In this document: in pieces, positions 34,756 to 45,221 of the stretch | How the letters are laid out: each line of letters starts with the position of its first letter | Position numbering within the stretch: position 1 is the stretch's first letter | DNA from: Arbacia lixula | Taxonomy: Eukaryota; Echinodermata; Echinoidea; Arbacioida; Arbaciidae | Assembly: GCA_963669155.1 (NCBI GenBank) | Contig: OZ022586.1 | Coordinates: 1,283,977 to 1,347,976, forward strand | Direction: 5' to 3' | Length of the DNA stretch: 64,000 nucleotides | Notes under the pieces: model-generated | The model's input: the letters and a program-made list of their open reading frames with translations, nothing else | What the model was told of the DNA's origin: nothing | Database searches by the model: none | Made by a program: the position numbers and the translations under genes

Positions 34756-34930
34756 CAAGATAGGAAGAAACTGAGACCTGGAATGTAAGTGTATGACACT
34801 AGAATATCGTTTATGGTGCAATATAATGATAGTGAGGTTGTTTTAAGAACATTTCCATATCATTTGGAGAAAGAAAAAAATCGAAAATTCCCGATTTTGT
34901 AACCCCTACCACTAGGTAAGTTCCCCCTAG
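34756..34930. repeat. Dispersed repeat R1, partial copy 3
   Basis: Diverged match to 8095-8260, with 'gagacctggaatg', 'cactagaata' and 'agttccccc' in order. Confidence 0.7.
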
Positions 34931-34939
34931 AACTCGGGA

Positions 34940-35120
34940 AGGAGAGCTAGGCCTAGGCTCGCGCTCACATGCTGCTTGCTAGCTGCTACTGGCTGTAGTG
35001 CTCCTGCTTACTGCGACCAGCCCGCTCACGCAGTGAGCGCGCGGGAGCAGTCCCGGGGCTATGCTCCTGCTAGCTGCCGATCACTGACCAGCTGTCAGAG
35101 ACGGCCATTGAGTAGATCTA
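34940..35120 (+). promoter_or_regulatory. GC-rich block upstream of gene B, possible promoter or 5' exon
   Basis: An island of GC-rich sequence in an AT-rich region. 'actgcgaccag' at 35010 and 'gcgggagcagtcccggggct' at 35041 recur as 44677-44687 and 44696-44717 upstream of gene C. Conservation before two paralogous genes suggests a shared promoter or noncoding first exon, but a shared repeat is equally possible. Confidence 0.4.
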
Positions 35121-35280
35121 AATGGATAATATTTGTTTAGGTACAGGGTTAGACTTACTACCCTCATCATGTTAGTGTTAATCATATATTTCATCAACTT
35201 TTTGATGAATTAGAAATCTGCAGTAACAGTGTCTGAGTTAAATATCTTACGCTAGTATATTAGTATAACTTCAATTTCAG

Positions 35281-35510
35281 CGTCGGCTGTGCCGATTTGA
35301 TCGGTAAACCGTTGGAGTGAGCCACCGTCTGCACCGCTTTTGCTTGTGCAGAATTGAAGACGTAACCACCGTTGCCATAAAGTTTTGAGTTTATTTCACG
35401 AATAACTTAGCAGTTAGTGTGATTTTGGTTTAGTGGATAGATTATTCGTTTTCTAATTGTGCATCTGGCATGTCTTTATTTCAACAGTAGGCCGGCTACA
35501 GTATGAACGG
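35281..35510. repeat. Dispersed repeat R2, copy 2
   Basis: Partner of 12490-12720; about 90% similar by eye. Confidence 0.8.
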
Positions 35511-35527
35511 TATGCATGTATTCACTA

Positions 35528-35672
35528 GACCGAAAAAATCAGTCTCTATAGGACGTTGGATCCGCTGAGATTGCATCTGGCTCCTCTGAACGCCCTATTT
35601 AGGGGGGGTATGTCCAAAAATGTCATTTTGATTAAAGAATGCCCCCGAATGAGACGGTTATTCCTGTCTAGT
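35528..35672. repeat. Dispersed repeat R3, copy 2
   Basis: Partner of 16985-17140, including 'cctctgaac' and 'ttattcctgtcta'. Confidence 0.75.
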
Positions 35673-35806
35673 ATTCACACCCTGCGTGAAGATAGATTAG
35701 AACTTCAGAATTTGATTTTAAAGTAATTGAAAATAGGGCCTCTTTTAAAAATACAAATTTTGGAGGTGCAGAATATGAATTTTGACTTTCAAAGGTTGGC
35801 AGCCCT

Positions 35807-35834
35807 GTACAGTACAGTACAGTACAGTACAGTT
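35807..35834. repeat. (GTACA)n pentanucleotide microsatellite
   Basis: Five tandem GTACA units, about 120 bp upstream of the gene B coding exon. Confidence 0.9.
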
Positions 35835-35913
35835 TTTGTTCATTCTTTCTGCTATTAATTGATATTGTGTTATGTTATATCTTTTTTTTTTTATATATTT
35901 ATCGTTTTGGCAG

Positions 35914-36062
35914 GAGCAGGACAGTGCAAGATAGAGGCCTAGTCTACAGCTCTGTCATTATGAACGACCACAACACTGTGGAGGATGAAGCAATGGATGG
36001 AATACCAAATGAGCTTGCAAAATGTACCTGTACCATCAAAGAAGAATCAGAGAAGATGCCAG
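35914..36062 (+). CDS. Zinc-finger gene B, N-terminal coding exon
   Basis: Acceptor ttggcag, donor gccag|gtaatg. ATG at 35960; 34 codons plus one base, as in genes A and C. Peptide starts MNDHNTVEDEAMDGIPNELA; IKEE at residues 26-29 fits the SUMO consensus. Confidence 0.8.
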
Positions 36063-39000
36063 GTAATGTGTCTGTAAATGTATAAGCGGATTTGAAAGTG
36101 GGTTTGCAGCATTTGTTCTGGCAGAGAAAGAGTTAATCCTATTATGACTGGGCTTTTTGAGAGCAGGTTTTGACGGGGGATGGGGTCAAAATATGTCTGC
36201 CACAAAATGTTGACTCGACATGATATTTTGAATGGAGATAAAGGAGCATGTTAAAGAGTGCAGCTGCATACAAAAAAGTATTCCATTTTGTGTTAATTAA
36301 TCTTCATGCAACTTAGATACATATTTGTAATTGATTGTAAAAAGATGGCAGTAAGGTCAAAATTCTTTTTTATAGGCAGTGTTGCATAATCAACAGTATC
36401 AGGTTAAAACACTTTGAAATTACGGGAAGCACTCGTTATTCTTAAGGTTCGTTATCCCAAAGGTTCACTATTCTGAAGGTTCATTAGTCCAAAAACAAAA
36501 TAAGGTTCGTTAGTCTGAAAACGAAATTTTTTGTACGGTCAGAGTTGGTTTAAAGGATAGTCAGTGAAACAGCACATAACACTTCAAAAGTTGTTAGTTT
36601 GTCTGCAGGTATTTACTTTGTGGTATTCATGCATTCAAGTTGGGATAAACCCAATTTTGTTGTTTAATGCAAAAAATGTTTGAATTAAGCAGCATTCCTT
36701 GTAAAACGTTAGTTTGGGCTACGCCAGTGCAGCTGAAACGCTTTGTCAATCCTCCAAATTATGAAATAAAATGGAGAAAAACTGTTCCAAAGCGTTGTCC
36801 CCTCACTTCAATAAGAAGCAAAAAACAAGCATGGATTCAATCAGAAATTGTGGGGAAATGTATGTGCGAGAAGATGGTGAGATAGGAAGTGGTGGGGGGG
36901 GGGGGGGGGTGGGTGGCAGTGTTTAGAAATATTCAACTGGGCCGAACTTTGTAATCTAAATTCTTGATAGCACATACACATTTAAGGGAGAGTCAATTAA
37001 TAGCTCACAGCAAAGTTTCAAGTTTGTGTGCAGGCACTGACTGCATAGCTGTCTCCTTTGATGATACACCCTATCGCTTTACCCCTATTCATAGTGGCCA
37101 CCCTTCTCTGAAATATGCACAACAATTGCAGCAATTTTACTCATGCAGTAACGATATCTAGCTATATATTTGAGTTTATGAACAAAGTTACCAAAATAAT
37201 GTGGTATTTTTTGTTTGTTTTTAATACATGCATCTAGCTATTTTGCAGCAACAACAAATTGTATTGCAGGTAATGCATCTAAGGAACTGCTTCCACAAAA
37301 CGATGTAAATACATACTGTATGAAATGGTGAATGAAAGAAAATGTATTCTTGCTGCATCTTTTGAGATTTCTATTCAATCCTTTTGTTGTAATATCATTC
37401 AGATGGACGGGATACCACGCTAGATGCCACGACAGAGCCTGATCTGGAGGGTGACACTGTAAAGTCTGCTGACCAATGTGAAGAGCTGACTTTTGACAGG
37501 TTAGCTGAAGGAACCATCAAGGAAAATGAGGACGTGATACTAGTTGAAGTGAACAATGTTAATCTAGAAAAATGTCATCAATGTTATTTTTGTAGTGAGA
37601 CATTCACCCAAAGTAGCGCATTAAGGAGACATCTGGTAGCTCACACTGGAGAGTACCCAAACCAATGTGGTGCATGTAATGACACATTTTCAAGAAGAAG
37701 CAAATTAGCAGATCATATGAAAAAACATGCAGGAGAGCAACTAGAGCAATGTTCTATTTGCAATGACACCTTCATGACGAGAGGTGCATTAAAAAGACAT
37801 ATGAAAATCTTTCATGTGAGACATTCTCGCAAGTGCTCTAGTCGTAATAAGACTCCCACACAACAAAGCCATGTGGCACGTCATACGAGAATTCACCCTG
37901 GAGAGCGTCCACACCAATGTTCTGTCTGTAATGACACATTCAGAACAAGAAGAAGCTTGGCCAATCATATGATAATTCACACTGGAGAGCGTTTGTACGA
38001 ATGTTCTGTTTGTAATAAGATATTCAGTAAGAAAGACCTACTGTCAAAGCACACGAGAATTCACACTGAAGAGCATTCACACAAATGCTCTGTCTGTAAT
38101 GACATATTCAAGACAAGAAGAAGCTTGGCAAATCATATGAGAATCCACCCTGAAGAGCCTTCACACCGATGTTCTGTCTGTAATGACACATTCAAGACAA
38201 GAAGTAGCTTGGCAGATCATTTGACAATTCATACTGGAGAGCCTTCACACCAATGTTCTGTCTGTAATAACACATTCACAAGAAAAAGAAACTTGCTAGA
38301 TCATATGAGAACCCACACCGGAGAGCGTCCACACCAATGTTCTATTTGTGATCGCACTTTTAAACAAAAATGCCATCTGGCAGATCATATGAGAGGTCAC
38401 ACTGGAGAAAATCCATACCAATGTTCTGTTTGTAGTGACACATTCTCAAGAAGAGGAAGTTTGGCATCTCATATGAGAATCCACACTAGAAAGCATCCAC
38501 ACAAATGTTCCGTCTGTAATGACACATTCAAGACAAGAAGTAGCTTGGCAAGTCATGTGAGAATTCACACTGGAGAGCGTACACACCAATGTTCTGTCTG
38601 TAATGACATATTTGAGACAAGAAGTAGCTTGGTAGAGCATGTGAGAACTCACACTGTAAAGCGTACACATCAATGTCCTGTCTGTAATGGCATATTCAAG
38701 ACGAAAAGTAGCTTGGCAGATCATATAAGAATCCACACTGGAGAGCGTCCACACCAATGTTCTGTCTGTAATGACACATTCAAAACAAGCAGCAACTTAG
38801 CATATCATATGAGAAATCACACTGGAAAGCGTCCACACCAATGTTCCATTTGTAATCGCACTTTTAAACAAAAATGCCATCTGGCAGATCATATGAGAGG
38901 TCACACTGGAGAGCGTCCATTCCAATGTTCCGTCTGTAATAACACATTCAGAACAAGAAGTATCTTGGCAGCGCATATGAGGATTCACACTGGAGAGCGT

Positions 39001-39174
39001 CCATACCAATGTTCTGTATGTAATGACACATTCAAGACAAGAAGTAGCTTGGCAGGTCATATGAAAGTTCATACTGGAGAGCGTCCACACCGATGTTCTG
39101 TATGTAATGGCACATTCTCATTAAGGAGCGCATTGAAAAGACATGCAAGAGTTCATACCACAAAGCGTTCATAG
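35960..39174 (+). CDS. Polydactyl C2H2 zinc-finger protein B (join 35960-36062, 37403-39174)
   Basis: The two exons code 624 residues. Residues 1-34: acidic N-module. Residues 35-~90: acidic linker, DTTLDATTEPDLEGDTVKSA, identical to gene A but about 28 residues shorter because the IEAEIKEE/VEPLPEDW segment is deleted. From residue ~92: 19 C2H2 fingers. Finger 4 has lost its second Cys (CSSR); the others look intact. Several fingers are near-identical to those of gene A and partly in the same order (KTRRSLANH, SKKDLLSKH, KTRRSLANH, KTRSSLA), while others are repeated or moved. Expected to be a nuclear DNA-binding regulator; target unknown. AATAAA motifs near 39903 and 40595 could end the transcript. 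Confidence 0.85.
36063..37402 (+). other. Intron of zinc-finger gene B
   Basis: 1340-base GT-AG intron. The half from about 36650 aligns with the gene A intron. A 16-G run lies at about 36894-36909. No exon is recognised. Confidence 0.7.
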
Positions 39175-39213
39175 TAATGTTGACTATGCATTGATTGCAA
39201 AATCATGCATATG

Positions 39214-39433
39214 CTACCACTTTAGGGATCAATTGGCATTGGGTAAAGAGTAACCAGGCTTTTGAACCGAGGTATATTTTGTACAGTTCAGCATGAAGCA
39301 TGATGCTTTTTAGGCTAAAGGAACATGTTTCTTGCTGAATCGTACAAGATTTAAGGCGGTTCAAAACCATGGTTCCTTCCCTTCCTTCCCTTTCCCTTTA
39401 CCCGATGCCAATTCCCTAGAGCGGTAGTGTATG
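39214..39433. mobile_element. Palindromic element PAL, copy 1
   Basis: Near-complete inverted repeat of ~220 bp: 'gggatcaattggcattggg' at the left, 'gatgccaattccctag' at the right, with mirrored 'ttgaaccgaggtatatt' and 'cggttcaaaacc' inside. Other copies: 54954-55196 and 60769-61021. It begins 40 bp after the gene B stop codon and is absent after gene A, so it inserted after the A/B duplication. Confidence 0.8.
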
Positions 39434-42280
39434 CTTGTACCCGCAATAGATGAGCCATATTTGCAAAGTTGCTATCTATTGCAACACACTCTTTGTGATA
39501 TGGGGCGTCAGATCTAATTCAATATGAGACCATTTGCTTCATGAACACGTATGCTGAAGACATTGGCCTGTATTCTGATCAGAGGTTTAATGCAAACAGT
39601 GTACTAAACCTGGACGAACGGATATGGATATGGATATGGATATAGCAATTTATTGTCCAATTGGAAATTTCATTTTCACTGGTTTACATTGATACAAACA
39701 AAGAATGTGACATCACACAAGGTACATATAAACAGAAAGACATGTACAATTATACAAATTCTGAAGGATACATGATGTTTATGTTAGCTTTACAATTACT
39801 GAAACTGAGCAAAACAAGGCTTCTATTGGGTTGTACGAAATATACACTTATTACACCAATATTAGTAAACCTGCATTGGTTACCAATGCGGCATGGGACG
39901 CCAAATAAATCATCTGATGTTATCCCCAAATCATTGATATTCATCAACGTATCACAACAGTGGTCGATTTCAATTATTCACTGCAATTGCTATGTGGACA
40001 AACTCACTATAATACATGTATAGTGATTCAGAGGCCCAAATCAATTATATTCAATCAATAATAATGTTTCATTTTGTTTCATTTGGCTTCCCATAAACTT
40101 AGTCCAAGTTGAGTACACTCCTTGCGTTAAACCTCTGGTCAGAATATGGGCCATTGTCCTAATATCTAAGTCCAGCAGGGTATGTAAACAGCACTTGACA
40201 ATCTTGGAAAGTATTGTTACAAATGAGTATTTAAAGTTAACATGAATAATACCAAAAAGGGTTATTTGTGGTGACCAATGGGAAATATTTTCAAAATGCA
40301 AAATTTGATCTGAATGGGAAAGAGGAAGAAATTGTGAATTATTAAGGTCTTATCTTGAATTGTACAGGGTTATTTGTTGACACTGAAAGATTATTGTGAT
40401 AGATTTCAAAAAGTTTTTTGAAATTATGTAATTTTTTAGTAATCACCAACGTACTTTTAACATTGGAACTTGTCTCTTTGAATATCTAATCAAGCTAGTT
40501 CTTATGTATGGAGCAAAGATATGTGGAGCCTTTATTATCATGTTTAACAATGTAATGAATCATGAATGCGGGAAATTAAAACTGTACTTCAACAATAAAA
40601 GTATGGTAAGCATACCAATATATGCAGTGGATAAGTTATACGTATGTGTTGGGTACCTATCTTAAAAGTAGCAAAATGTCAACAAATGATAAAATATTTG
40701 ATAAGAAGGAGAATGATTACTGTAGAATCTGGTACAAATGTATGTACAACTCACCTCTAAAAAATGTAGAAATTGAGTGCACAGGGAGATGCTATCTAGC
40801 CAATATGTTATGATAGAAACAAACAGTATTATTGTCATTATTTGATAAATGTCAAATATGTATGTTAATAGGAATGTGTTGAATACCTTATCAGCATTTG
40901 ATCATGAAAAAGGAAAATACTGGAGATGAAGAGTATAACGAGTTGCACGAAAATTATTCAACCCCCGTGCATTTTGGATATTCTGGCAAAATGAGGATAC
41001 ATTTCAACTGCAGATTATTCTTAAATCATACAGATTGAAGAGATAGCTTGTTACAAATACATGTAATTGTGACTAACTGTGATTATTCATGCATGACGAG
41101 ATATAATCCAGGAAGGTCGCTTTCAGACCTTTCTGTGGTCATTGAAGTCTAACTTGAAATGCCTCGCCGATCATGGTTTGTTAAGTCATTGCTTTGATGC
41201 ATGTATATGATATAATATGCCTTAATATGATATATGATTCTTATTATCTAAATTTACATATTTCATTTGACCAAAGATTTTGTTGAGTGAATTTCTGGTG
41301 CCTCCATTGAGTTTGTACAGAGGTTGCCCGTGAGATTAATAATTCCAATTTCAATCCGTGTGAAAACGAATTGAACCAGTCAAAGTACTAAAAATTATTA
41401 TGTTACATGATGGGATATTATTTCATCTTTCATAAAAAGAAACAAAAAAGCCATGATTACCAGCGCATTATAAGTCATGCTTCACTGATCACAGAAAGGT
41501 CTGTAAATGGCCATTATTGTGCTCACTGGACCATATTTTCTTGTACTTCAATTATCACAGTTTGTAACTACAAGAAAATCTGTATTTAATCATGATAAAC
41601 TATCCGTTTCTCGTTTAGCATTTGCATGATTTGGTAACATTCTGCAGTTGTTATGGTAGTCTTTTTGCCAGAATGTCCAGAATTATGTGATGGGGGTTGA
41701 ATAATTTTGCTGGCAACTGTAATTTAATGACTTGTGAACTATTCAAAACATAGTGAACTTAGGTAACGAGAGAAATGTTTGATGTACATGTAGAGTGTAA
41801 GTAGTAATTTTGAATCATAAGATTGGGAAAGCTAATTTCAGATCATACTGTAAATGAACAGTGAAAAGTTGATTTAGTGTAGATGAGATAATCTGGTAAA
41901 AATGAAGAAATGTGGAGATTCTTTAGATGGGATTTTCATCTTTGATTTATACAGTAATAGGTTACACCATTCTTCTGTTTTTAAAATAATCTATTGTTTA
42001 TAGATACAATTCAAATGAATTTATCACAATATCAATAAATGATTTGGATCAAAACATTTGTAAGATAACATGAAATACAAATGTAAATATCTAATAGAAG
42101 AAAATGAGTTCTTCCGTATATAGTATTACAAAATATAAATGCAATGTATTAAAATCTGCATGATTGTGGCAAAGTATGATGTTAATAGGTTCTTTATGAA
42201 GGTCCAAATTTGTCCCAAAGTGGACATTTCATTTTAATTTTGTTTAAAATTAGTTAATACCACTGATCTCTACACTAACT
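39434..42280. other. 3' flank of gene B, duplicated from gene A locus
   Basis: Collinear with 4565-6640 outside the insertion at 39616-40520. Noncoding. Confidence 0.7.
39616..40160. mobile_element. Insertion in gene B flank: LINE fragment plus inverted segment
   Basis: Absent at the equivalent point after gene A. It starts with a (GGATAT)n run. The plus strand near 39820-39895 codes KTRLLLGCTKYTLITPILVN followed by LHWLP, a typical CR1/L2-type LINE ORF2 C-terminus. About 40078-40160 is the inverted counterpart of 39556-39615 ('attctgatcagaggtttaa' versus 'ttaaacctctggtcagaat'). Confidence 0.65.
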
Positions 42281-42860
42281 GGATAGGTTTTTGCACGCTC
42301 ATTTGCTCTTCCGTCGGAAGCTGCCGAAGCGAAGCGGCCGCCATTGTGGGACCATCAAAAAAGCTGTCAGCCGTGATATACTGCGTACGATCAAACTGTG
42401 TTGGAGTGCTCAAAAAATTATACAGTTATCGGTAAAGTTTTGCTGTCACAAACTTATGTTATTTATGTTCACATTCTTCAGTTTGTTTCACTTTATTTTA
42501 CATTTTCAAAAACCAGTTAACAGGATTAACAAGTACATGTAAAAGTTATTGTATCATTTGTACTTGGAAATTTGTTTGATATTGTGTACATTGCGGCAAT
42601 GGCATATACAATATGTTTCCAAACACAACTCCTGTACACTGTAAATAATAAATTCAACGTTGATTTTTTTACTTAAATAATACAATGGCTTCATTTAGAA
42701 TACTCTGTGATGTATGCTGTCTTTTAAGATCGTTATGCCAGAAATGTGTGTTTATAGAGTGGCAAAACAATATGACAGAAATGTTGGCAAGAGGAAAAAG
42801 GGAGGGATGGGGGTGGAAATTAAAATTGGGACTTTGAATGAATTGGAGAGTTGGCATGTA
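42281..42860. other. Noncoding stretch after the duplicated block
   Basis: A short GC-richer stretch ('cgaagcgaagcggccgccat') at about 42323-42342 resembles a 5'UTR/Kozak context, but no supported ORF follows. Confidence 0.35.
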
Positions 42861-43072
42861 TGTGTGTGTGTGTGTGTGTGCGTGTGTGCATGCGTATGTG
42901 TGTGTGCGCCTGTATGTGATGTGTGTGTGCATGTGCGTGTTTGTGCAGTAAATATGTGTGTGTGTTTGTGCATGCGTTAAAGTGTGTATGTGTGTGTGCA
43001 TGTGTTAAAATGTGTTTATATGTGTGTGTGCATGCATTTTAGTTTTTTTTTTTTTGTGTGTGTGTGTGTGTG
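42858..43072. repeat. (GT)n-rich microsatellite region
   Basis: Interrupted TG/TGCA units over about 215 bases, followed by a G run at 43077. Cys/Val and His/Thr-rich open frames are artefacts. Confidence 0.9.
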
Positions 43073-43297
43073 AGGTGGGGGGGGGGGAATACTTTGATCA
43101 ACCCCGGTAGGATTCAAATCCTTCCCCATGCCTTCCCCGGTGTGATAATTCAGGTTCGGTACATCAGACCATGCCTCCGGCCCGATCCCCCTTTTTTTAC
43201 TCTAAGGAGTTCTGATGAAGAAAAGGCATTTCCCTCTTTCTTGTCATATCTCGCTGAACCATATTTTGATTTGATCTGAATATGTAAGTAAGGAGAT

Positions 43298-43590
43298 AAG
43301 GGCTACCTTACCACAAAAGTTAAGTCTTTCTGCTCCATCAAATTGCACAAGTCCAGGGCCCCATTGCACAAAACTTACCATTAATGGTTACTCTGCCATG
43401 AATAGTAACTACCATGGTAACATCACTGGGCAGCCAATCAAATTCTTGTTTTCCATAAAAGTTGCAATTGATAGCAAAGTAACAATCAATGGTAAATTTT
43501 ATGCAACAGGGCCCAGGACTCTAAGACTTATTCCGCCAGTCCGTTTCTTTGAATCTACATATGACGAGGAATCAGACTCGAATTACTCGC
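43298..43590. repeat. Left arm of a 1.35-kb inverted duplication, interrupted by a MITE
   Basis: 'gggctaccttaccacaaaag' and the following ~60 bases return inverted at 44576-44642; beyond the MITE, 'aggactctaagactta' to 'gaatcagactcgaatt' returns inverted at 44512-44580. The arms are 0.9 kb apart. Confidence 0.8.
43358..43512. mobile_element. 155-bp GCCC-type MITE with CCAGG target duplication
   Basis: Termini 'gccccattgcacaaaactta' and 'taaattttatgcaacagggc' are inverted repeats. Flanked by CCAGG at 43353-43357 and 43513-43517. The inverted duplicate at 44575-44590 keeps the empty site with a single CCTGG. A relative is at 61030-61187. Confidence 0.9.
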
Positions 43591-43786
43591 AAATTTTTCT
43601 GTTTGTCTGTGTGTTCGTCTTTCTTTTTCTTTTTTTTTCTTTTTGCTGGTAAATGTCATGCTCACAAATTTTGATGTCATTTACAGAACTGGACAAGCGA
43701 AGTACATTTTTTGTTGGCACTATCTGAGAAACTTTTTTTGCCATACAATCATGTTGGTAATTGCTAAAACACCTGGCAAGCACATA

Positions 43787-43969
43787 CAGTGGAACCTGTC
43801 TGAAGTGACCACCCAAGGGAAACAAAAATTGTGGCCTTTATAGACAGGAGGCTATTATAGCCAGGTTCTTTAACACATGATCTCTCTCTGGGGGAATTAG
43901 TTTAGCGGCCACTATAGACAGGTTGGCTGCTATATACAGGTGGCCACTGAGACAGGTTTGACTGTAAAT
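43787..43969. mobile_element. MITE-like element with ACAGTGGAACCTGTC end
   Basis: Begins 'acagtggaacctgtctgaag' and ends 'gagacaggtttgactgta'. Internal text is repeats of 'gccactatagacaggt'. A shorter relative lies at about 59272-59345 on the plus strand. Noncoding. Confidence 0.65.
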
Positions 43970-44504
43970 GAGAATACAGAACTTTTCAACGGCGTCGAGC
44001 AAGGTTGATTCAGATGACATTTTCCATACACGTGTCAAAATTAAATTCTTTTCCCCGATTGCGACCATCACACACACACACACGTCACACACGCACATAT
44101 TTTTTTTTTTTTTTTTTTTTTTATCTTGAAGATACCACAGAGTCTACCCGAATGAATGACTTCCACAATACGTGCAGCAATGCATGCTACTATTATACTT
44201 TTGCTAGGGCAAAATCATAATAAGTTCTTCAGGAGAAAATTCTAAACATTTTTTCGAAGTTCATTATATAGTCTAACACTCAGCGGATCTGAGTGGAAAA
44301 TAGTAAGAAGGGAAGGTTAATGATATAAACTTAAGTTCAAAGATGCCGATGTGCAAGATCATCAAAACATCGAGACAGGATCAGGAAATCTGCAGCGACC
44401 CGTGGCCGTGCACCAGCTCGACCTAGGCCGAAAAGTCCCGCGAGCTTGCTTGCTTACGCGCCCGTGCAGGGTGCACCGGCGTGTACGTCCCATCGCGCCA
44501 GTGC

Positions 44505-44650
44505 CAGTGGTTCGAGTATGATTCCTCGTCGTTTATAGATTGTAAGTATAAAGTGACTAACGGAACAATTCTACGAGTCCTGGACTTGTGCAATTCGATG
44601 GAGCAGAAAGACTAAACTTTTGTGCTTGTGGTAAGGTAGCCCTGCGCCCT
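44505..44650. repeat. Right arm of inverted duplication (empty MITE site)
   Basis: Reverse-complement partner of 43298-43357 and 43513-43590, without the MITE. Confidence 0.8.
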
Positions 44651-44676
44651 CTTGCTTCCTTCCGTCATGGCTTAAT

Positions 44677-44826
44677 ACTGCGACCAGATCAGCGGGCGCG
44701 GGAGCAGTCCCGGGGCTAGCCTAGCCCTAGGGCCTAGACCAAAAAATCAGTCGATATCATGTCTGTAAGACTGTAGATGTAGGACGTTGGATCCGCTGAG
44801 ATTACATCTGCCCTCGCTCCTCTGAA
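44677..44826 (+). promoter_or_regulatory. Upstream block of gene C shared with gene B
   Basis: Contains the 'gcgggagcagtcccggggct' segment also found at 35041, followed by a truncated R3 repeat ('ggatccgctgagatt'). It lies about 300-440 bp before the gene C ATG. Promoter, noncoding exon or shared repeat; not decidable here. Confidence 0.35.
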
Positions 44827-44846
44827 TAAAAAAAACTTTATTTTTT

Positions 44847-44944
44847 TCTCAGCACTGATAAGCACCGCCTCCAGAATATCCTCCAACTCAAGTCAAGATT
44901 GAGTTGGAGGATATTCTGGAGGCGGGGCATATCAGTGCTGAGAT
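44847..44944. repeat. Near-perfect 45-bp hairpin
   Basis: Arms 44847-44891 and 44899-44944 are reverse complements apart from one extra base and one or two substitutions; the loop is 7 bases. The stem reads 'ctccagaatatcctccaact' on one side. It lies 135 bp upstream of the gene C coding exon. Confidence 0.9.
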
Positions 44945-45078
44945 AAAATGAAGAAAAATTATTTAAAAATATAGGACACATAATTCCATTGAACAGTTAG
45001 TGATTTTTTTTATTAAGTTGCATCAAATAAGTCAACATACATGTTCATATGTCATAGGACCTTAAAATTTTGTTGCAG

Positions 45079-45221
45079 GAGATTGTAACATAGAGGCCGA
45101 GTCAGCAGCTCTGTCATCATGGACGACCACAGCAGTGTGAAGGATGAAGCAACGGATGGAATACCAAGTCAGATTGCAGACTGTACCGTTATCATCAAAG
45201 AAGAACCAGTGGAGATGTCAG
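45079..45221 (+). CDS. Zinc-finger gene C, N-terminal coding exon
   Basis: Acceptor ttgcag, donor tcag|gtaaca. ATG at 45119 gives 34 codons plus one base. Peptide starts MDDHSSVKDEATDGIPSQIA; IKEE at 26-29. Confidence 0.8.

Noticed and set aside
42752-43001. Thr/His-rich ORFs
   Set aside because: Artefacts of the GT microsatellite.
43090-43190. tRNA-like SINE at 'aggattcaaatcctt'
   Set aside because: A short T-loop-like stem exists, but anticodon and D arms cannot be formed and no poly(A) tail follows.
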